A stretch of 64,000 bases of DNA, taken from positions 75,498,501 through 75,562,500 of the forward strand of contig JAZBRS010000014.1 in assembly GCA_037176725.1 (NCBI GenBank), given 5' to 3'. Shown in pieces: positions 20,002-31,568 of this stretch. The DNA is from Posidonia oceanica (lineage: Eukaryota; Streptophyta; Magnoliopsida; Alismatales; Posidoniaceae). Position 1 is the first letter of the stretch; each line of letters opens with the position of its first letter. The notes beneath the pieces were generated by a model. It did not search any database. It had not been told where the DNA came from and worked only from the letters and a program-made list of their open reading frames with translations. A program made the position numbers and the translations under genes.

Positions 20002-20256
20002 TAGAGTCATCTCATTTGCATGTATTTGTATTTGTTTCCTTTGCATTGCTTTGCTTTGCATTTCTTGTTTGGTTTTGCGTGTTAATTCACGCATTTCCCT
20101 CGGTTTTCCTTGTCTCCCGTTAATAGACATGGTGGCGACTCTGATTTGTCTTATCTTTCTCTTTTCTCCTCGATTTCAAGTGTTTTCGAGTCGAGCCTCT
20201 TCCTCAGATCCAATCGCCGCTAAATAGCGAGCCTGATTCCGATCGGGATCGCTACA

Positions 20257-21009
20257 CTATATATAATCACAAATCTAACCTATGTATTAACTGACGTGGC
20301 ACTAATTCAACGCTCCTATGGACATGGACAGACTCTTTTCTATCTTTACGGATTTGGAATTTATTGTTCAGAGAAAATGCTCCAAACAAACACAAGTTGC
20401 AGCAGATACCGCACGTCACCGACAAAGCCAATATCCTGATTCCTTCCCTTTCTTCATCATCTTATTCGGAAGATTGAAAGTGAAACAAACTACCTTTTGC
20501 TACCTCTCAATGAACACTGCTCCTTTCAAGGCCCTTATACCCCTACTCCCTCCCATCATTGCCACAGCACTTCAAGCCGTTGGCCCTTGGCATCCCACCA
20601 CTGTCTTCCAACTTGAAGACATGAACCATAAAAACACACCTGCCCTCTTTAATTCTCTCTCTTGTTCATATTCATTGTGATGCCATGGTTGGATTTGTTT
20701 TGCATGCAAACCATTTGCGTCGAATAGCAACAACAGACAGGACACAAACAAGGGGCCATCGGAGACAGATCTTTCTTCTACACAGTGGCGAGATCCATGG
20801 CAACAGCAGCAGAACCATCTGATGCAATAATGGACGTTTACCTCACCATTATATATTCACAACCAACAAAACCTCCGCAAGCATTAAAAACACATTGGAA
20901 CAAAATACTAACAAGAGATGAGAAAGAGATGGCAAGTTGCGTCAATTCATCACCATAGCACCTCTTTTTAGCATTTTTCATTCCAATAAGACTTTAGTGG
21001 TATTATTAT
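20257..21009. other. Intergenic DNA between the Tat LTR and copia-1
   Basis: About 750 bp without recognisable genes. A 120-codon frame (20318-20680) has no motif I recognise and no supporting context. Confidence 0.5.
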
Positions 21010-21325
21010 TGTTGGATCTAAATTCAAATATCCAACTTATGTGACTTAATCAACTTGATTAGTAGACTAAGCTAATTGTGAGACATATAAGATTAAGTGA
21101 TATATGAGGAATATTATAATATAGCTATAAAGTATACTATAAAAGAGACATCTATCTAGGATTTCAACACACAACTACAAACAACTCTTTCAACTCCTTC
21201 TCTTTTGCTTTGAGAGACTCCCTCTATAAAAGCAGAAGTGGTTGCTGTAGGGATACATACGAGGAACGCTTCTGCATCAAGATCGATGACATTACGACAT
21301 TAGGTAAGCCCTATATAATCTATCA
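21010..21325 (+). repeat. copia-1 5' LTR
   Basis: It begins TGTTGGATCTAAATTCAAAT and ends ATAATCTATCA. It is the same length as the 3' LTR and differs from it at many sites, so the insertion is old. Confidence 0.9.
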
Positions 21326-21327
21326 AG

Positions 21328-21340
21328 TGGTATTAGAGCT
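21328..21340 (+). other. copia-1 primer-binding site
   Basis: TGGTATTAGAGCT lies two bases after the LTR. It matches the usual initiator-Met-tRNA complement TGGTATCAGAGC with one change. Confidence 0.8.
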
Positions 21341-22844
21341 ATGTTCTTGTCATTGTTTTGGATTTTGGAGAAGTTTTCATCATATAGTTTTGTTTGTATT
21401 CTAGTTTCACGTACAACAATAAAATCATGAGAAAAATGTATTAAATAGAATATCAGACCTTTTGAGTCATGTGGAGGTCGTTTTCCAACCATTCCTATAT
21501 ATTCCAGCAACTAGAACGGTTTTCCAAGCCACACATATGGTGGAATCGGCATTTCCTGACTATCTAGGCTGTTTTCGGCGATTGGAACGGCCTTTTTAGG
21601 TCTTTTTCTGACCATCGAAGGCTAGATCTGGCTTGTCGTGGACGTTTTCGACCACGACAGCCATTTCCAAGCGCCTCCTGGGCGTCCAACCGGCAATTGG
21701 GTGCCCGTCGGAGGCCGCAACGCCGTCACCCTCCTTTCTCCTTTCCCTTTTTGAAACCTGTTAGGGTTTCTAGGTTTTGTGGGTAAACATATTCGGGGTG
21801 GATCCGTTTACCACATTCGTCCATTATTGTTTTATTATTATTTATTCGATAATAATTTCATAAAAGTCCTTGCAATTTTATTTTCTTATATCTGAGTTTT
21901 ATTTTAATTAGAAAAACTCTATAAAGTCTTTTAATTTAATGAAAACCCCAGAGAAATCTATTATTTCTTTTAAGTCTTGAGTTTTCTAGTTGTCACACTT
22001 AAGTTATCTTTTATTGTGGAAACCTCTGTAAGTTTTTGAAATATTTGTTTGGTCCCTGAAGTTTAAATATTAGTTCCAAAATGTAATTTTACATGAATAG
22101 AATATAGTTTATGTTAGAATAAACTACTACAGTTTATTTTAATTACATTTCAATCCATGTTTCCATGCTTTAATGATCAAATATTTTTAGAAAGCATGTT
22201 TAAGGATAATTTAGACTGAAATTTTGGATTTAATTATCTGAATATTTTATCCATGTGGTATTTATATATTTTTGATAAATAGATAATTATTTTGCATATT
22301 ACATCAGAGGACAAATTAGACCTATGTGTGACAGTTTTATGTCTTATTTATCCATGCTATTAAGGAACATGCTTTTCTTATTTTAACATGTCATAAAGTT
22401 ATTTTAGCATGATTAAAGTGTTTTGCATACATTTGTCCAATTGTAAGGTTTCCTGAATGCCACATAATTTTTACTTTTAATTTGAACGATTTGGAATCTC
22501 ACATACGTGACACCAAGTAAAAAAAATTGATTGTATTACTTACATAAGTTTAGATTTAAATCCAATAAGGATGGTGCTTGAACTTGCATTTAGATAAATG
22601 AGATTAACAAGTTTTCACCAACGTGAAATTGTTATGCTTATATCTAAATTGGTAGAATAATTCTGTTTGTATAATTAATATGAAACATTTTAGTATCCAA
22701 CGATGCTATGTTACATAGATATTTATACATGCAGAATTAGTTTCATATTTATGTAATTTATGGCATGTTATTTCATTTGCCAATGCAGAGTTATGATGAT
22801 GCTATTGTTAAATATAAAGTTTTAATATGAATAATTTTTACGGC
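21341..22844. other. copia-1 leader, AT-rich
   Basis: Untranslated region between the primer-binding site and gag: GC-richer at 21540-21780, then AT-rich. No coding signal was recognised. Confidence 0.5.
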
Positions 22845-23156
22845 TTTTTCTGTTGATAGAAGCATGATTAGAGTACCTTTGTTGAATTATACAAATTTTC
22901 CAGAATAGAAGGAATCTTTACTATTTCAATTGGGTCTAATGGATTTGGACCATTACTTTAGAGTGGATGTTGCTACTACAAAACCCACAGAAGAAAGCAG
23001 TACGGATGCAAAAGTTTAATATGAAAAATGGGAAAGATCTAATAGACTGTCTCTATTGTTTATGTTACAACAAGTGCTAAGAAATATTCGAGGTCTTGTG
23101 ACTTCTAATACTCTAACGATAGCTTATTTGGAAACGATTAAGCAACAGTTTGTTGG
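22845..23156 (+). pseudogene. copia-1 gag, N-terminal remnant
   Basis: Reading the + strand gives the copia gag start: residues like MIRVPLLNYTNF, then KWERSNRLSLLFMLQQVLR and ETIKQQFV, with stops in between (for example TAG in the FPE*KE region). It breaks at 23156 against the reversed LTR piece. The reading resumes after it (25191) as SDKAKVGSLI, as expected for gag. Confidence 0.75.
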
Positions 23157-23409
23157 TGTAGTAACCCTGAAAATCGGATCATCCATGCACTATGCCAAAG
23201 CTCGCATGCACCGACCAAAATTATGTTGCTATTAGCGATAGGACCCGAGGAGGGATACTCTACTCGAAAACGCTGGCAAAAGAGGAAAAAGGAAAGATAA
23301 GACTAAATCAGGGTTGCCACCGTGTTTATTAAATTGGGAGACAAGGAAAACTGGAGAAATGCATGGAAAACATGCAAAAGATACAATGATATACAATGCT
23401 ATGACTCAT

Positions 23410-23527
23410 GCCTAGGATGAGGACATTATGGTCATTACGGGCCATGAGAAAGGGCAAGGACTCCTATTACGCACGGGAAAGGTATTAGGCACCCCCGATA
23501 CGTCTGAAGAATCAGTCTTTCTAGGCT
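23410..23527 (-). repeat. Conserved LTR block (reversed copy)
   Basis: Reverse-complement counterpart of 18824-18937 and 19886-20001, in an LTR whose other parts are much more diverged. Confidence 0.8.
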
Positions 23528-24762
23528 TAACGCTCGCATATGCAGGAAGATGCATGCTGTGAATGCCTAAATGTCATGAATGCTTAATTACATGCTCAAA
23601 TGTATGCTCTAAGTGCTAAGATGTGTGCAGGGAATTAAACGTGCAATCTATGTGCTCAGTTACGCTACCAGTGTTCTGAACAGACAAGCCCTGGTTCATA
23701 AGAACTCCAGACAGTAAGCATCACTGTCCTAATTGCAATGCAGGCGATAAATCAAAACAGTGATGCACTTAACAAAATAAAAATCAAAACTATATCTTGC
23801 TACGGTGCTATAGTGCATGTTCGTGCTCCAGTAGGCCTGCACCAGGGAAGGAGGTGGTGCTGCAGCGGTCCGGCGAGCGTACGGCCGCACGGAGGTGCCC
23901 GGAGGCTTGGGCGAAGCCAGCTGAGCATTCTGGTGGGTCTGGCGACACGCGGCGGTGGCTGAGGCATGCTGTCGACGTCGATGCGGAGGTCCAACCACTG
24001 CCAGAGACGGAGCAAGCGTGGGGGGTCTCGACGGCGGTCGAGCGGGGTTGGAGCGCATTGCTAGTACTCCGACAGTGCTCGGGGGAAGGTCTGGAGGAGC
24101 AGCGGAGGTCCGGAGCACAGCGGCGCGCGGCAGAGCTGTAGATCGTCGCTGGAGAAGAAGAACTGTAGCGGTGGAGTTCGAAACATGCACTGAAGCCCTA
24201 AACCTAAATCTAACTAGCCAGAAAGCAAGGTAGACATGCAAGAAGTTCAAAAGTGAGGTCTGTTACCTGTGACAATGGCCGGAGCATGCTGCCGACCTCG
24301 GTTGGGTCAGTAGTCCGGCGGAGGGTTGCGGCGGCGCTGCGGTGAGCTACGACTGCTCGGGACGATCGACGCGAGTTGCTGGAGGTCTGGTGGAGGTGTG
24401 GAGCCAACCAAAAGCTTGTTTTTGCCGCTCAGAACCCGGTTTTGGATTTTGAGTCACTCGAGAAAATTTGGGTCCTTCAAGCGACTGTGTGGCTCTCTTG
24501 AGCTATGAATCCTCTCTCTGGGTTGGTGGAGGGCTGAGGAAGATGATGGGAGGATGTGTGGAGGCTGTAGGTGTGTTTGTGCTGCTGTGTAAAAAAAAGG
24601 GAGCTCTGTGCATGGGTCTTCTGTAAGTGCTGCTGGGTGTAATGGGGTGGCTGCTACTGAAGTGGGTGTGTAGGTGTGAAGATTGTGTTGCCGCCCTCCT
24701 TACTGAATGGAGAGGAGATGGTTTTGTTGGTGCTGGGTTGTGTAGTGAAGGCCAGTGAGGTT

Positions 24763-25190
24763 GAGACGCATGTTGGCAACAAAATGCGGAGCTGGATAGC
24801 GATTTGTCAATCGAGACGCATGTCGGTAACAAAACGCGGAGTAGGATAGCGATTTGTCAACCGAGACGCATGTCGGTAACAAAACGCGAAGCTGGATAGC
24901 GATTTGTCAACCGAGACGCATGTCAGTAACAAAATGCAAGGCAGGATAGCAATTTATCAACCGAGACGCATGTTGGCAATAAAACGTGGAGCAGGATAGC
25001 AATTTGTCAACCGAGACGCATGTCGGCAACAAAACGCAGAGCTGGATAGCGATTTGTCAACCGAGATGCATGTCGACAACAAAACACGGAGCAGGATAGC
25101 GATTTGTCAACCGAGACACATGTCGGCAACAAAACGCGGAGCAGGATAGCGATTTGTCAATCGAGACGCATGTCGGCAACAAAATACGGA
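24763..25190. repeat. 50-bp tandem array, 8.5 copies
   Basis: Units start GAGACGCATGTCGGCAACAA and end GATAGCGATTTGTCAACC. Starts fall exactly every 50 bases from 24763 to 25163, with a 28-bp partial unit at the end. Substitutions are mostly C/T and G/A. It lies at the distal end of the reversed LTR piece. Confidence 0.92.
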
Positions 25191-28100
25191 GTTCTGACAA
25201 AGCTAAGGTAGGCAGCTTGATTTAGAAATTCACTTCCATGCGCTATACAAGAAAGAGAAATAGAGAATACATCAAATTTAACTTATGTTCCTAGTACTAG
25301 CTGGTGGATTGACTCAGGTGCCATTGTGCACATTTCAACCACTTTACGGGGATTTCTAATAAGACAGTCTCCAATTGAGTGCGAATGGTTCGTTATTTCG
25401 GGAAATCGGATGCGATCGCACGTAAAGTCAGTGGGAGACTACAAAATCACCTTGGAGTCTGGAGAACTGTTAATTTTAAAAGACTGTTTTTATATTCCAT
25501 CTTTCCAAAGAAATTTAATATCTGTAATAAAGTTAGTTAAGGATAATTATAACACTTTGTTTAATGCTTCCAGAATGTCTTTAATAAAGGAAAATATTCT
25601 CATTGTTACAGCTATTATTGATGGATTATTTAAACTGAGCATCTTTTCTAGTTCTGAATCTACAGTATCTCTAGTATGTAGTAATAAGAGGAACAGGGTA
25701 AGTGGCACTTCAAGTATTTTGTGGCATAGAAGATTGGGACATATATCCCAAAAGAGGATGAAAAGATTGGAGAAAGATGGTTTGTTTGGATCATTAGACT
25801 TCATTGATTTTAAAACTTGTGTTGATTGTATAAAGTCCAAAACAACCAACACATACAGGAAACATGCCACAAAATATCAAGCTACTTTACATTTGATTCA
25901 TACTAATGTTTGTGGACCCTTTAGCCCATGTTTTACAGGTCAGAAATACTTCATTACTTTTATTGATGACTATTCTAGGTATATGTATCTTTACCTCATT
26001 CCTAAAAAATTTGAAGTCCCTCAGGTTTGTAAGGACTTCAAATTGGAGGTAGAGAAACAATCAAGAAATCTTATTAATGTAGTCAAATCAAATAGAGATG
26101 GCGAATACTATGGCAGACACACCGAGATGGGATAGATGTTTGAACCATTTGCACAGCTTCTTAAGAAAAATGGCATAGTTCCTCAGTGCACAATGTTAAG
26201 CAAACCCAACATGAATGGGATTGTTGAAAGACAAAACAGGACGCTTAAGGAAATGGTTAGGGCTATAATGAGTCACTCGACTTTACTAGTCTCAATGTAG
26301 GGTGAAGACAGCAGTACTTATTCTAAACAGGGTTTCTACTAAATCTGTAGAGAAAACTCCTTATGAGTTATGGACCAACAAGAAACCTTGTTTAGGTTAC
26401 ATACACATTTGGGGATACCCAACTGAAGCTAAAATTTGCAACCCACATGAGAAATCTTTGGATTTAAGGACAATCAGTGGATACTTCATTGGTTACCTAG
26501 AGAAGTCGAGAGACTACAGATTTTACTGTCCAACACATACCACAAGAATAGTTGAAATTGATAGAGTTGTCTTCTTAGAGGATGGTTGTGTTAGTGGGAA
26601 TATCTTTAGGCATTATGTTTTTGTGGAATCTCAGGAAAATGTTATTGTTCCCAATCAGGTTTCCGAGGACAATAATGTCTATCTTACTCAAGAGTTTGAG
26701 GCATATTTGCCACTTATTGTTCCGGTGAATAATACTTCGGAGGTAATTACATCAACTCAAGAATAACCACATGAACAAGTAATTGAAGAACCTATTATTG
26801 ATTCACATGTTCAAGTTTTACATAAGGATCAAGAGGCCAATTTAAGAAGATCCAACAAATAAAAGAAATTAGCTATTCCTTCAGATTATATGGTATATTT
26901 ATCTAGTGAGGACATGAGATAAGGGATCGACGATCCGGTAACATTTTCACAAACCGTTAATTGCGTAAACTCTGACAGTTGGTTACAAGCCATGAAAGAA
27001 AAGCTTGTCTCTATGGGTTGCAATCAAGTCTGGAAACTCGTTCAGTTGTCTTTGGAAAAGAACTAATTAGTTGTAAATGGGTCTATGAGACCAAAAGGAA
27101 TTCAAAGGAATCAATTGAATGTTATAAGGCCAGACTAGTGGCAAAGGGTTTCACACAAAGAGAAGGTATTGATTAATATGAGACTTGTTCTCTAGTTTTC
27201 TCAAAGGATTCATTAAGAATAGTCATAGCCTTAGCAGCTCATTTTGATTTAGAACTACATCAGATGGATGTAAAAATAGCTTTTCTAAATCGCGAGTTAG
27301 GGGAAGAAGTGTGCATGCAAAAGCCTCAAGGTTTTGAAGTTAAAGGAAAGGAACATATAGTTTTCAAGCTAAGGAAATCTATATATGGGCTCAAGCAAGC
27401 TTTCAGATAATGGTACTTCAAATTTAACAAAGTTATCATGTCCTTTGGATTTAAAGAAAATATTATTGATCAATGTAAATACCTGAAGGAAAGTGGGAGC
27501 GAATGGATATTGCTTGTTCTATATGTAGATGATATTCTGCTTGCAAGTACAAGTCTTAATTTATTAAGGGAGATTAAAAATTTTCTATCTAACAACTTTG
27601 ATATAAAAGACATCGGTGAAGCTTGAGATCTTTATTGGAATAGAAATTCACCGTAACAGGTCTCTAGGCATACTCAGGATGTCTCAGAAGTCTTACATAT
27701 CAAGTGTGTTAAAGAGATTTTCAATGAAAAATTGTGCTCCTAGTAAGGCAACGATTGTAAAGGATGATAAACTAAGAAAATTGCAAGGACTTCAATCAGA
27801 TTCAAAAAGACTTGCAATGAAAGATAAACCATATGTTGCATTAGTTGGGTGTCTTAACTATGTACAATCATGTACTTGACCAGATCTAGCTTTTGTCACT
27901 ATGCATCTAGGAAGATCTCATAGTGATCCAGGACTTTCACATTGACAAGCTGCAAAGAAGGTTTTGAGATATCTGCAAAGAACTAAAGATCTCATGCTCA
28001 CATACAGATAATCAGATCAACTAGAGGTCATGGGATTCTTTGATTCAGATTTTGCTGGGTGCGTTGATACTAGAAAATCTATTTCTGGATATATTTTTTT

Positions 28101-28515
28101 ACTTGTTGAGGGAGTTGTCTCATGGTCCAGTACCAAATAGAAGACAGTTGCTGCTTTCACCATGGAGGCTAAGTATGTAGCTTGCTATATGGCATCTTCG
28201 CAAGCTATTTGGATGCGCAACTTGATTACATGCTTAAAAGTCATGGGCTCTATAGAGAAACCCATAAAGATATATTGTGATAATAAGGCGGCAGTTAAAT
28301 TTTCTAATAACAACAAGAACTCTAGTACATGCAAGCATATGGAGATAAAGTTCTTGATTGTAAAGGAGAGAATTAGAGATCATTTGGTATCTATTGAGCA
28401 TATTAGAACTGATTCAATGCTAGCTAATCCTCTTACAAAGGCGCTTCCTCCCGGTACCTACAGTGAACATGTGCTTAAGATGGGTTTAGTCAGTTCTTTT
28501 GAGGTTTTGCTTTAA
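25191..28515 (+). pseudogene. copia-1 gag end and pol remnant (PR, INT, RT, RNase H)
   Basis: After a short gag piece (SDKAKVGSLI), the protease appears at about 25299 (WWIDSGA). The C-terminal half of gag and the zinc knuckle are therefore missing. Integrase shows a zinc site (WHRRLGH ... CVDCIKSK) and FIDDYSRYMYLY. A stop interrupts at 26133-26135 and the frame changes near 26300. Reverse transcriptase retains KARLVAKGFTQREGID, IYGLKQAFR and YVDDI (about 27522). RNase H ends near 28515 with TMEAKYVA and IYCDNKAAVKF. At least six stops or shifts make it non-functional. Confidence 0.9.
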
Positions 28516-28883
28516 TAGTTCAGACACTGATGTATTATGTGATATCACGTTTTTTTTATGATCTCTGTTTAGTAGTATTTATTTTGTTTAAATATTGAAC
28601 TATTGTTTTATCATTGGATAAATTAAAGAGAATAAACTTTACTTTTATTGTCATAATATTTGTAAATTTATTTATAAAGTATGGATTACCACATAAAGTG
28701 TTCAATTGTAACTTCAATCTTAGATATCTTAGTATATGGAAGGGACATACATTTTGACTAGTATCTATGAGGGTTGTTATTTTTTAATGAAAGTTAATAT
28801 ATCTTGTTAAGTAATTGAAAAGTGGTCGCTGCACATAAGGTTTTGTCTAGTATAAAGTAAGTTGAATAAGTCAAGTGGGTGAT

Positions 28884-29199
28884 TGTTTGACCTAAGTTCA
28901 AATGTTCAACTTATGTGACTTAACCAACTTGATTAGTAGGCTAGCCCAATTGTGAGACATATTAGATTAAGTGGTGTATGAGAGATATTATAATACAGCA
29001 ATGGAGTGTATTATAAAAGAGACATCCCTCTAGGGTTTCAACACACAACCACATCACAATTCTTCCAACTCTTTTACTTTTGCTTTGAGAGACTATCTCC
29101 ATAGGAGTAGAGGTGGTTGCTGTGAAATACGTACGAGGAACGTTTCCACATCAAGATCAATGGCATGACGACATTGGATAAGTGCCATATAGTCTATCA
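28884..29199 (+). repeat. copia-1 3' LTR
   Basis: It begins TGTTTGACCTAAGTTCAAAT and ends AGTCTATCA, preceded by a short purine-rich stretch (AAGTGGGTGAT). It aligns end to end with 21010-21325. Confidence 0.9.
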
Positions 29200-29887
29200 G
29201 TTATGGCTTAAAATTTTGAGTTGTCCATTAGTTTTGAGCTTTAAGGTAATTTGTCTAATTCAACTTATAGTAAGTAAGACAATAGAATATATAACTAAAA
29301 CCAATCTAAGAAACAATACTAGATGAGAGAACATAATTAGCATTGCTTCTTTATGTCACCAAAGGTGATCTGCTAATTTTCCTTCCGTTTTCTTGTTTCC
29401 CACATTCTTGATTTTATTGCTGGCTTCTGTATTGCAATGCTGACTTCCTTTGGGACTGTTTAATTCATTCATTCTGATATATTTTTGTGATCTTTTGGGA
29501 CTTCTTAATTTCTTGTTAGGTTTTTTTCCTCTTTTGGGGGGTTTTTTTTCGGATGACTATAAAATGATTATTGACTTGGTTTTTGTTTGAGCTTGGTGTG
29601 GCATTCATAGCCAAACTTTTTAATATAATATAAATGATTACCTATTGCAAACAAAAAAAATTCTTGATTTTATATTTTTTATTTTTTGTGTGAGAATTAT
29701 CTCTCTTTTTTTATAATTATCTAATCAGTTGATTGTGATCAATTTGCCCGTCATACGGTTGTGTCAGGCATGGAAAGACGGTGGCAGGAAATTTCATTCC
29801 ATCGCTGTATTTGATCTATGTTTATCCTTTTTCATTTTTCGAACACTATAAATTAATAACTTACACTAGCTTATACCTTAGACTCAA

Positions 29888-30119
29888 GCCTCGTTTGGAA
29901 TTCTTTTTAAAACTACAACTTTTAATCAAAATCTAACTTTTATAAAAAAACTATATATTACTGTTTTTCTATCAACAGTTATTTTAGTTCAAATCATAGA
30001 AAAGTTTTTTAGGGTTTTTCAAAAAGAATTCTAGAAAAAAAATTCATTTGAAAGTGTTTTTTTTTAGAATGCGTTTTTTTGTCTAAAATTGTAATTTCAA
30101 AAGTAATTCTAAACATGAC
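29888..30119. mobile_element. MITE-like element with imperfect inverted ends
   Basis: The left end GCCTCGTTTGGAATTC and the reverse complement of the right end, GTCATGTTTAGAATTA, align without gaps at most positions. Similarity continues into TTTTAAAACTAC versus TTTTGAAATTAC. CTCAA flanks both sides (29883-29887 and 30120-30124). No coding capacity. The superfamily is not assigned. Confidence 0.55.
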
Positions 30120-30675
30120 CTCAAATAACCATTTGTAGAACGTTGGGATTTCAGAATACACCAAGATTCACCCTGAAATCCACTGGGTAAGTCTTCAAGC
30201 TTATCTCTTGATCATTTTGTTTTGAATTGGACTATTTCAGCTACCGTGAATTGGTACCTTGTGTCTTTCTTTATACACTTGATAGGTCATAAATGGGTTT
30301 GCTTCTGTTGAATTTGAATTTAACAGATCAAATGGGTCGATCAATTCTGACCTAAATTTATTTAAGTCCGATCTTAATCCATTTAAATGTCGAATTGACG
30401 TATTGGATTAGAAATTAACACCCTTACGTGGTGCACTAGTTTCTTCGTAGATAAACGTTTTGAGGCATTCTGATCGCCTCATTTGAATTTCTGGATAATG
30501 AAGCCATATGCCACATGTCCTAAATCATTTATGGTCATTGAGTTTTCAGAATTTTAGAGGCTTTACAATGCAAACTCAGGTTTCCAAAAAATATATAATT
30601 AGTCATGTTCGAGGATTCCATTCTATGTTTCTGGAAGTCTTGCTCCTCACAATTAATCCTTTTGGGGGGTTCTTG

Positions 30676-31568
30676 TAGGGGTACAAATGGATAAAAAATG
30701 GATTAAATATATTCTTTATTGTATTCACATTTGTTTAAAGTTTTCAAATACGAATACAGGTATGTGTCAAATATAAAAATTGAAAATCATATTCGGAGAA
30801 ATCCAGATACAAATATTTTTCGAATATTATCTGAATATCGAATATGAAAGAAAAAAGATAGGGGTAAAATTTGGATATTTAAAAACAAATTAATATTGAT
30901 AGAGTGTACTATAGTTATAAATCTGATGAAATATCGATATAATAAACTATAAATCCACAAGTTAAATTTCAATTTGATAAAATATAAGCATTTAAATATC
31001 TCATAAATAATAATTATACAATGACTACAAGTAAGGTACAAATAGAGCCAATGCAAAGCAGATATATCATTTATCATATTCATATACAATACAAATATTT
31101 TGTAATATAATAATTAATTTCCATATTCAAAACGAAATATGAGTGATAATAATCAAATCAAAAGTGAATACGTGATGAAGTTAACAGCAATCAATTATGC
31201 ATATGCTTTAATTTGTAAATAAACTAATATATATCTTTAATCATTATTATTTATTCTAATTATAAATATTTGAAAATAATTTTATATTACTATAATAAGT
31301 TAATAATAACATAATAAATATTTTAGATGTATTCTTTTAATATGTAGGTATGATTGATGCAGTGGTTAAAGTCTTTGTTTGAGGAGAAAGATCATTTGTT
31401 CAAATCACATGTGTAACATAATTCTTTGTAGAATAATAAAATTTTAAAATCCTAGCATTCGCATTCGTATCCAAAAATTATAGCAATATCAAAATTCATA
31501 TTCATATTCGTAATCCAGATACGGATCCAGATTTGATCCAAATAACTCGATCAGTATTGCAACCCCTA
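30676..31568. mobile_element. hAT-like non-autonomous element
   Basis: The ends are TAGGGGTACAAATGGAT and the reverse of ATTGCAACCCCTA. Flanking 8-mers GGTTCTTG and CGTCCTTG agree at 6 of 8 positions, in keeping with the 8-bp duplication typical of hAT elements. The interior is AT-rich with GGATAC/ATCCG-like words. The same terminal motif occurs in the element inside LSF2 intron 2, so they belong to one family. Confidence 0.6.
31345..31445 (+). ncRNA. tRNA-like (SINE-like) segment inside the hAT-like element
   Basis: GATGCAGTGGTTAAAGTC looks like an RNA polymerase III A box, and TTGTTCAAATCACA about 35 bp later looks like a B box with changes. The spacing is right for a tRNA-derived SINE head. 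It is followed by AATAATAAAATTTTAAAA. No paired duplications were identified and no functional tRNA can be folded with confidence, so this is tentative. Confidence 0.35.

Larger units (their letters stand above)
1..20256 (+). mobile_element. Ty3/gypsy retrotransposon, Tat lineage, 3' portion (5' end outside window)
   Basis: This is the right-hand part of a very large LTR retrotransposon. In order it shows the end of pol, a second sense ORF, a long tandem-repeat zone, a polypurine tract and a 3' LTR that ends in CTACA at 20256. The extra plant-type RNase H before integrase, the additional ORF and the multi-kilobase LTRs are traits of the Tat group (Ogre, Retand and relatives). The 5' LTR, primer-binding site, gag, protease and reverse transcriptase lie before the window. 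A same-family solo LTR (13098-19245) interrupts the 3' LTR. The 5' target-site duplication is not visible, so the outer boundary rests on homology with the solo LTR end. Confidence 0.88.
19251..20256 (+). repeat. 3' LTR of the Tat element, second part
   Basis: It resumes the outer LTR after the solo LTR. It contains degenerate 30-bp CGTTTTGCGTGC-type units (19371-19620), the conserved block (19886-20001), a TGGCGACTC word (20133-20141) and the terminal GATCGGGATCGCTACA. The ends of the two LTRs align throughout this part, which fixes the LTR end at 20256. Confidence 0.87.
23157..25190 (-). mobile_element. Reversed Tat-family LTR piece inside copia-1 gag
   Basis: The left edge TGTAGTAACC is the reverse complement of a Tat LTR end (CTACA). 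The next 400 bp match the ends of both Tat LTRs in reverse, including the conserved block (23410-23527) and the GCAT-rich part. GC-rich sequence (23830-24540) and a 50-bp tandem array (24763-25190) follow. The other LTR terminus (reverse of TGTTGACACC) is absent, and no clear target-site duplication is seen. Open frames inside, such as 23729-24250 minus, are composition artefacts. Confidence 0.8.
21010..29199 (+). mobile_element. Ty1/copia retrotransposon copia-1, decayed, with nested LTR piece
   Basis: Two 316-bp LTRs (21010-21325 and 28884-29199) flank a sense-strand copia gag-pol in the order protease, integrase, reverse transcriptase, RNase H. ATTAT before and GTTAT after the element form a target-site duplication with one mismatch. 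Coding parts carry many stops and shifts, much of gag is missing, and a reversed Tat-type LTR piece (23157-25190) sits in gag. The element is not autonomous. Confidence 0.9.

Noticed and set aside
23729..24250. 173-codon minus-strand frame
   Set aside because: Located in the reversed LTR piece, with four overlapping frames and no domain.
30787..31089. 100-codon minus-strand frame
   Set aside because: AT-rich sequence inside the hAT-like element, Ile/Tyr/Phe-rich and without family resemblance.
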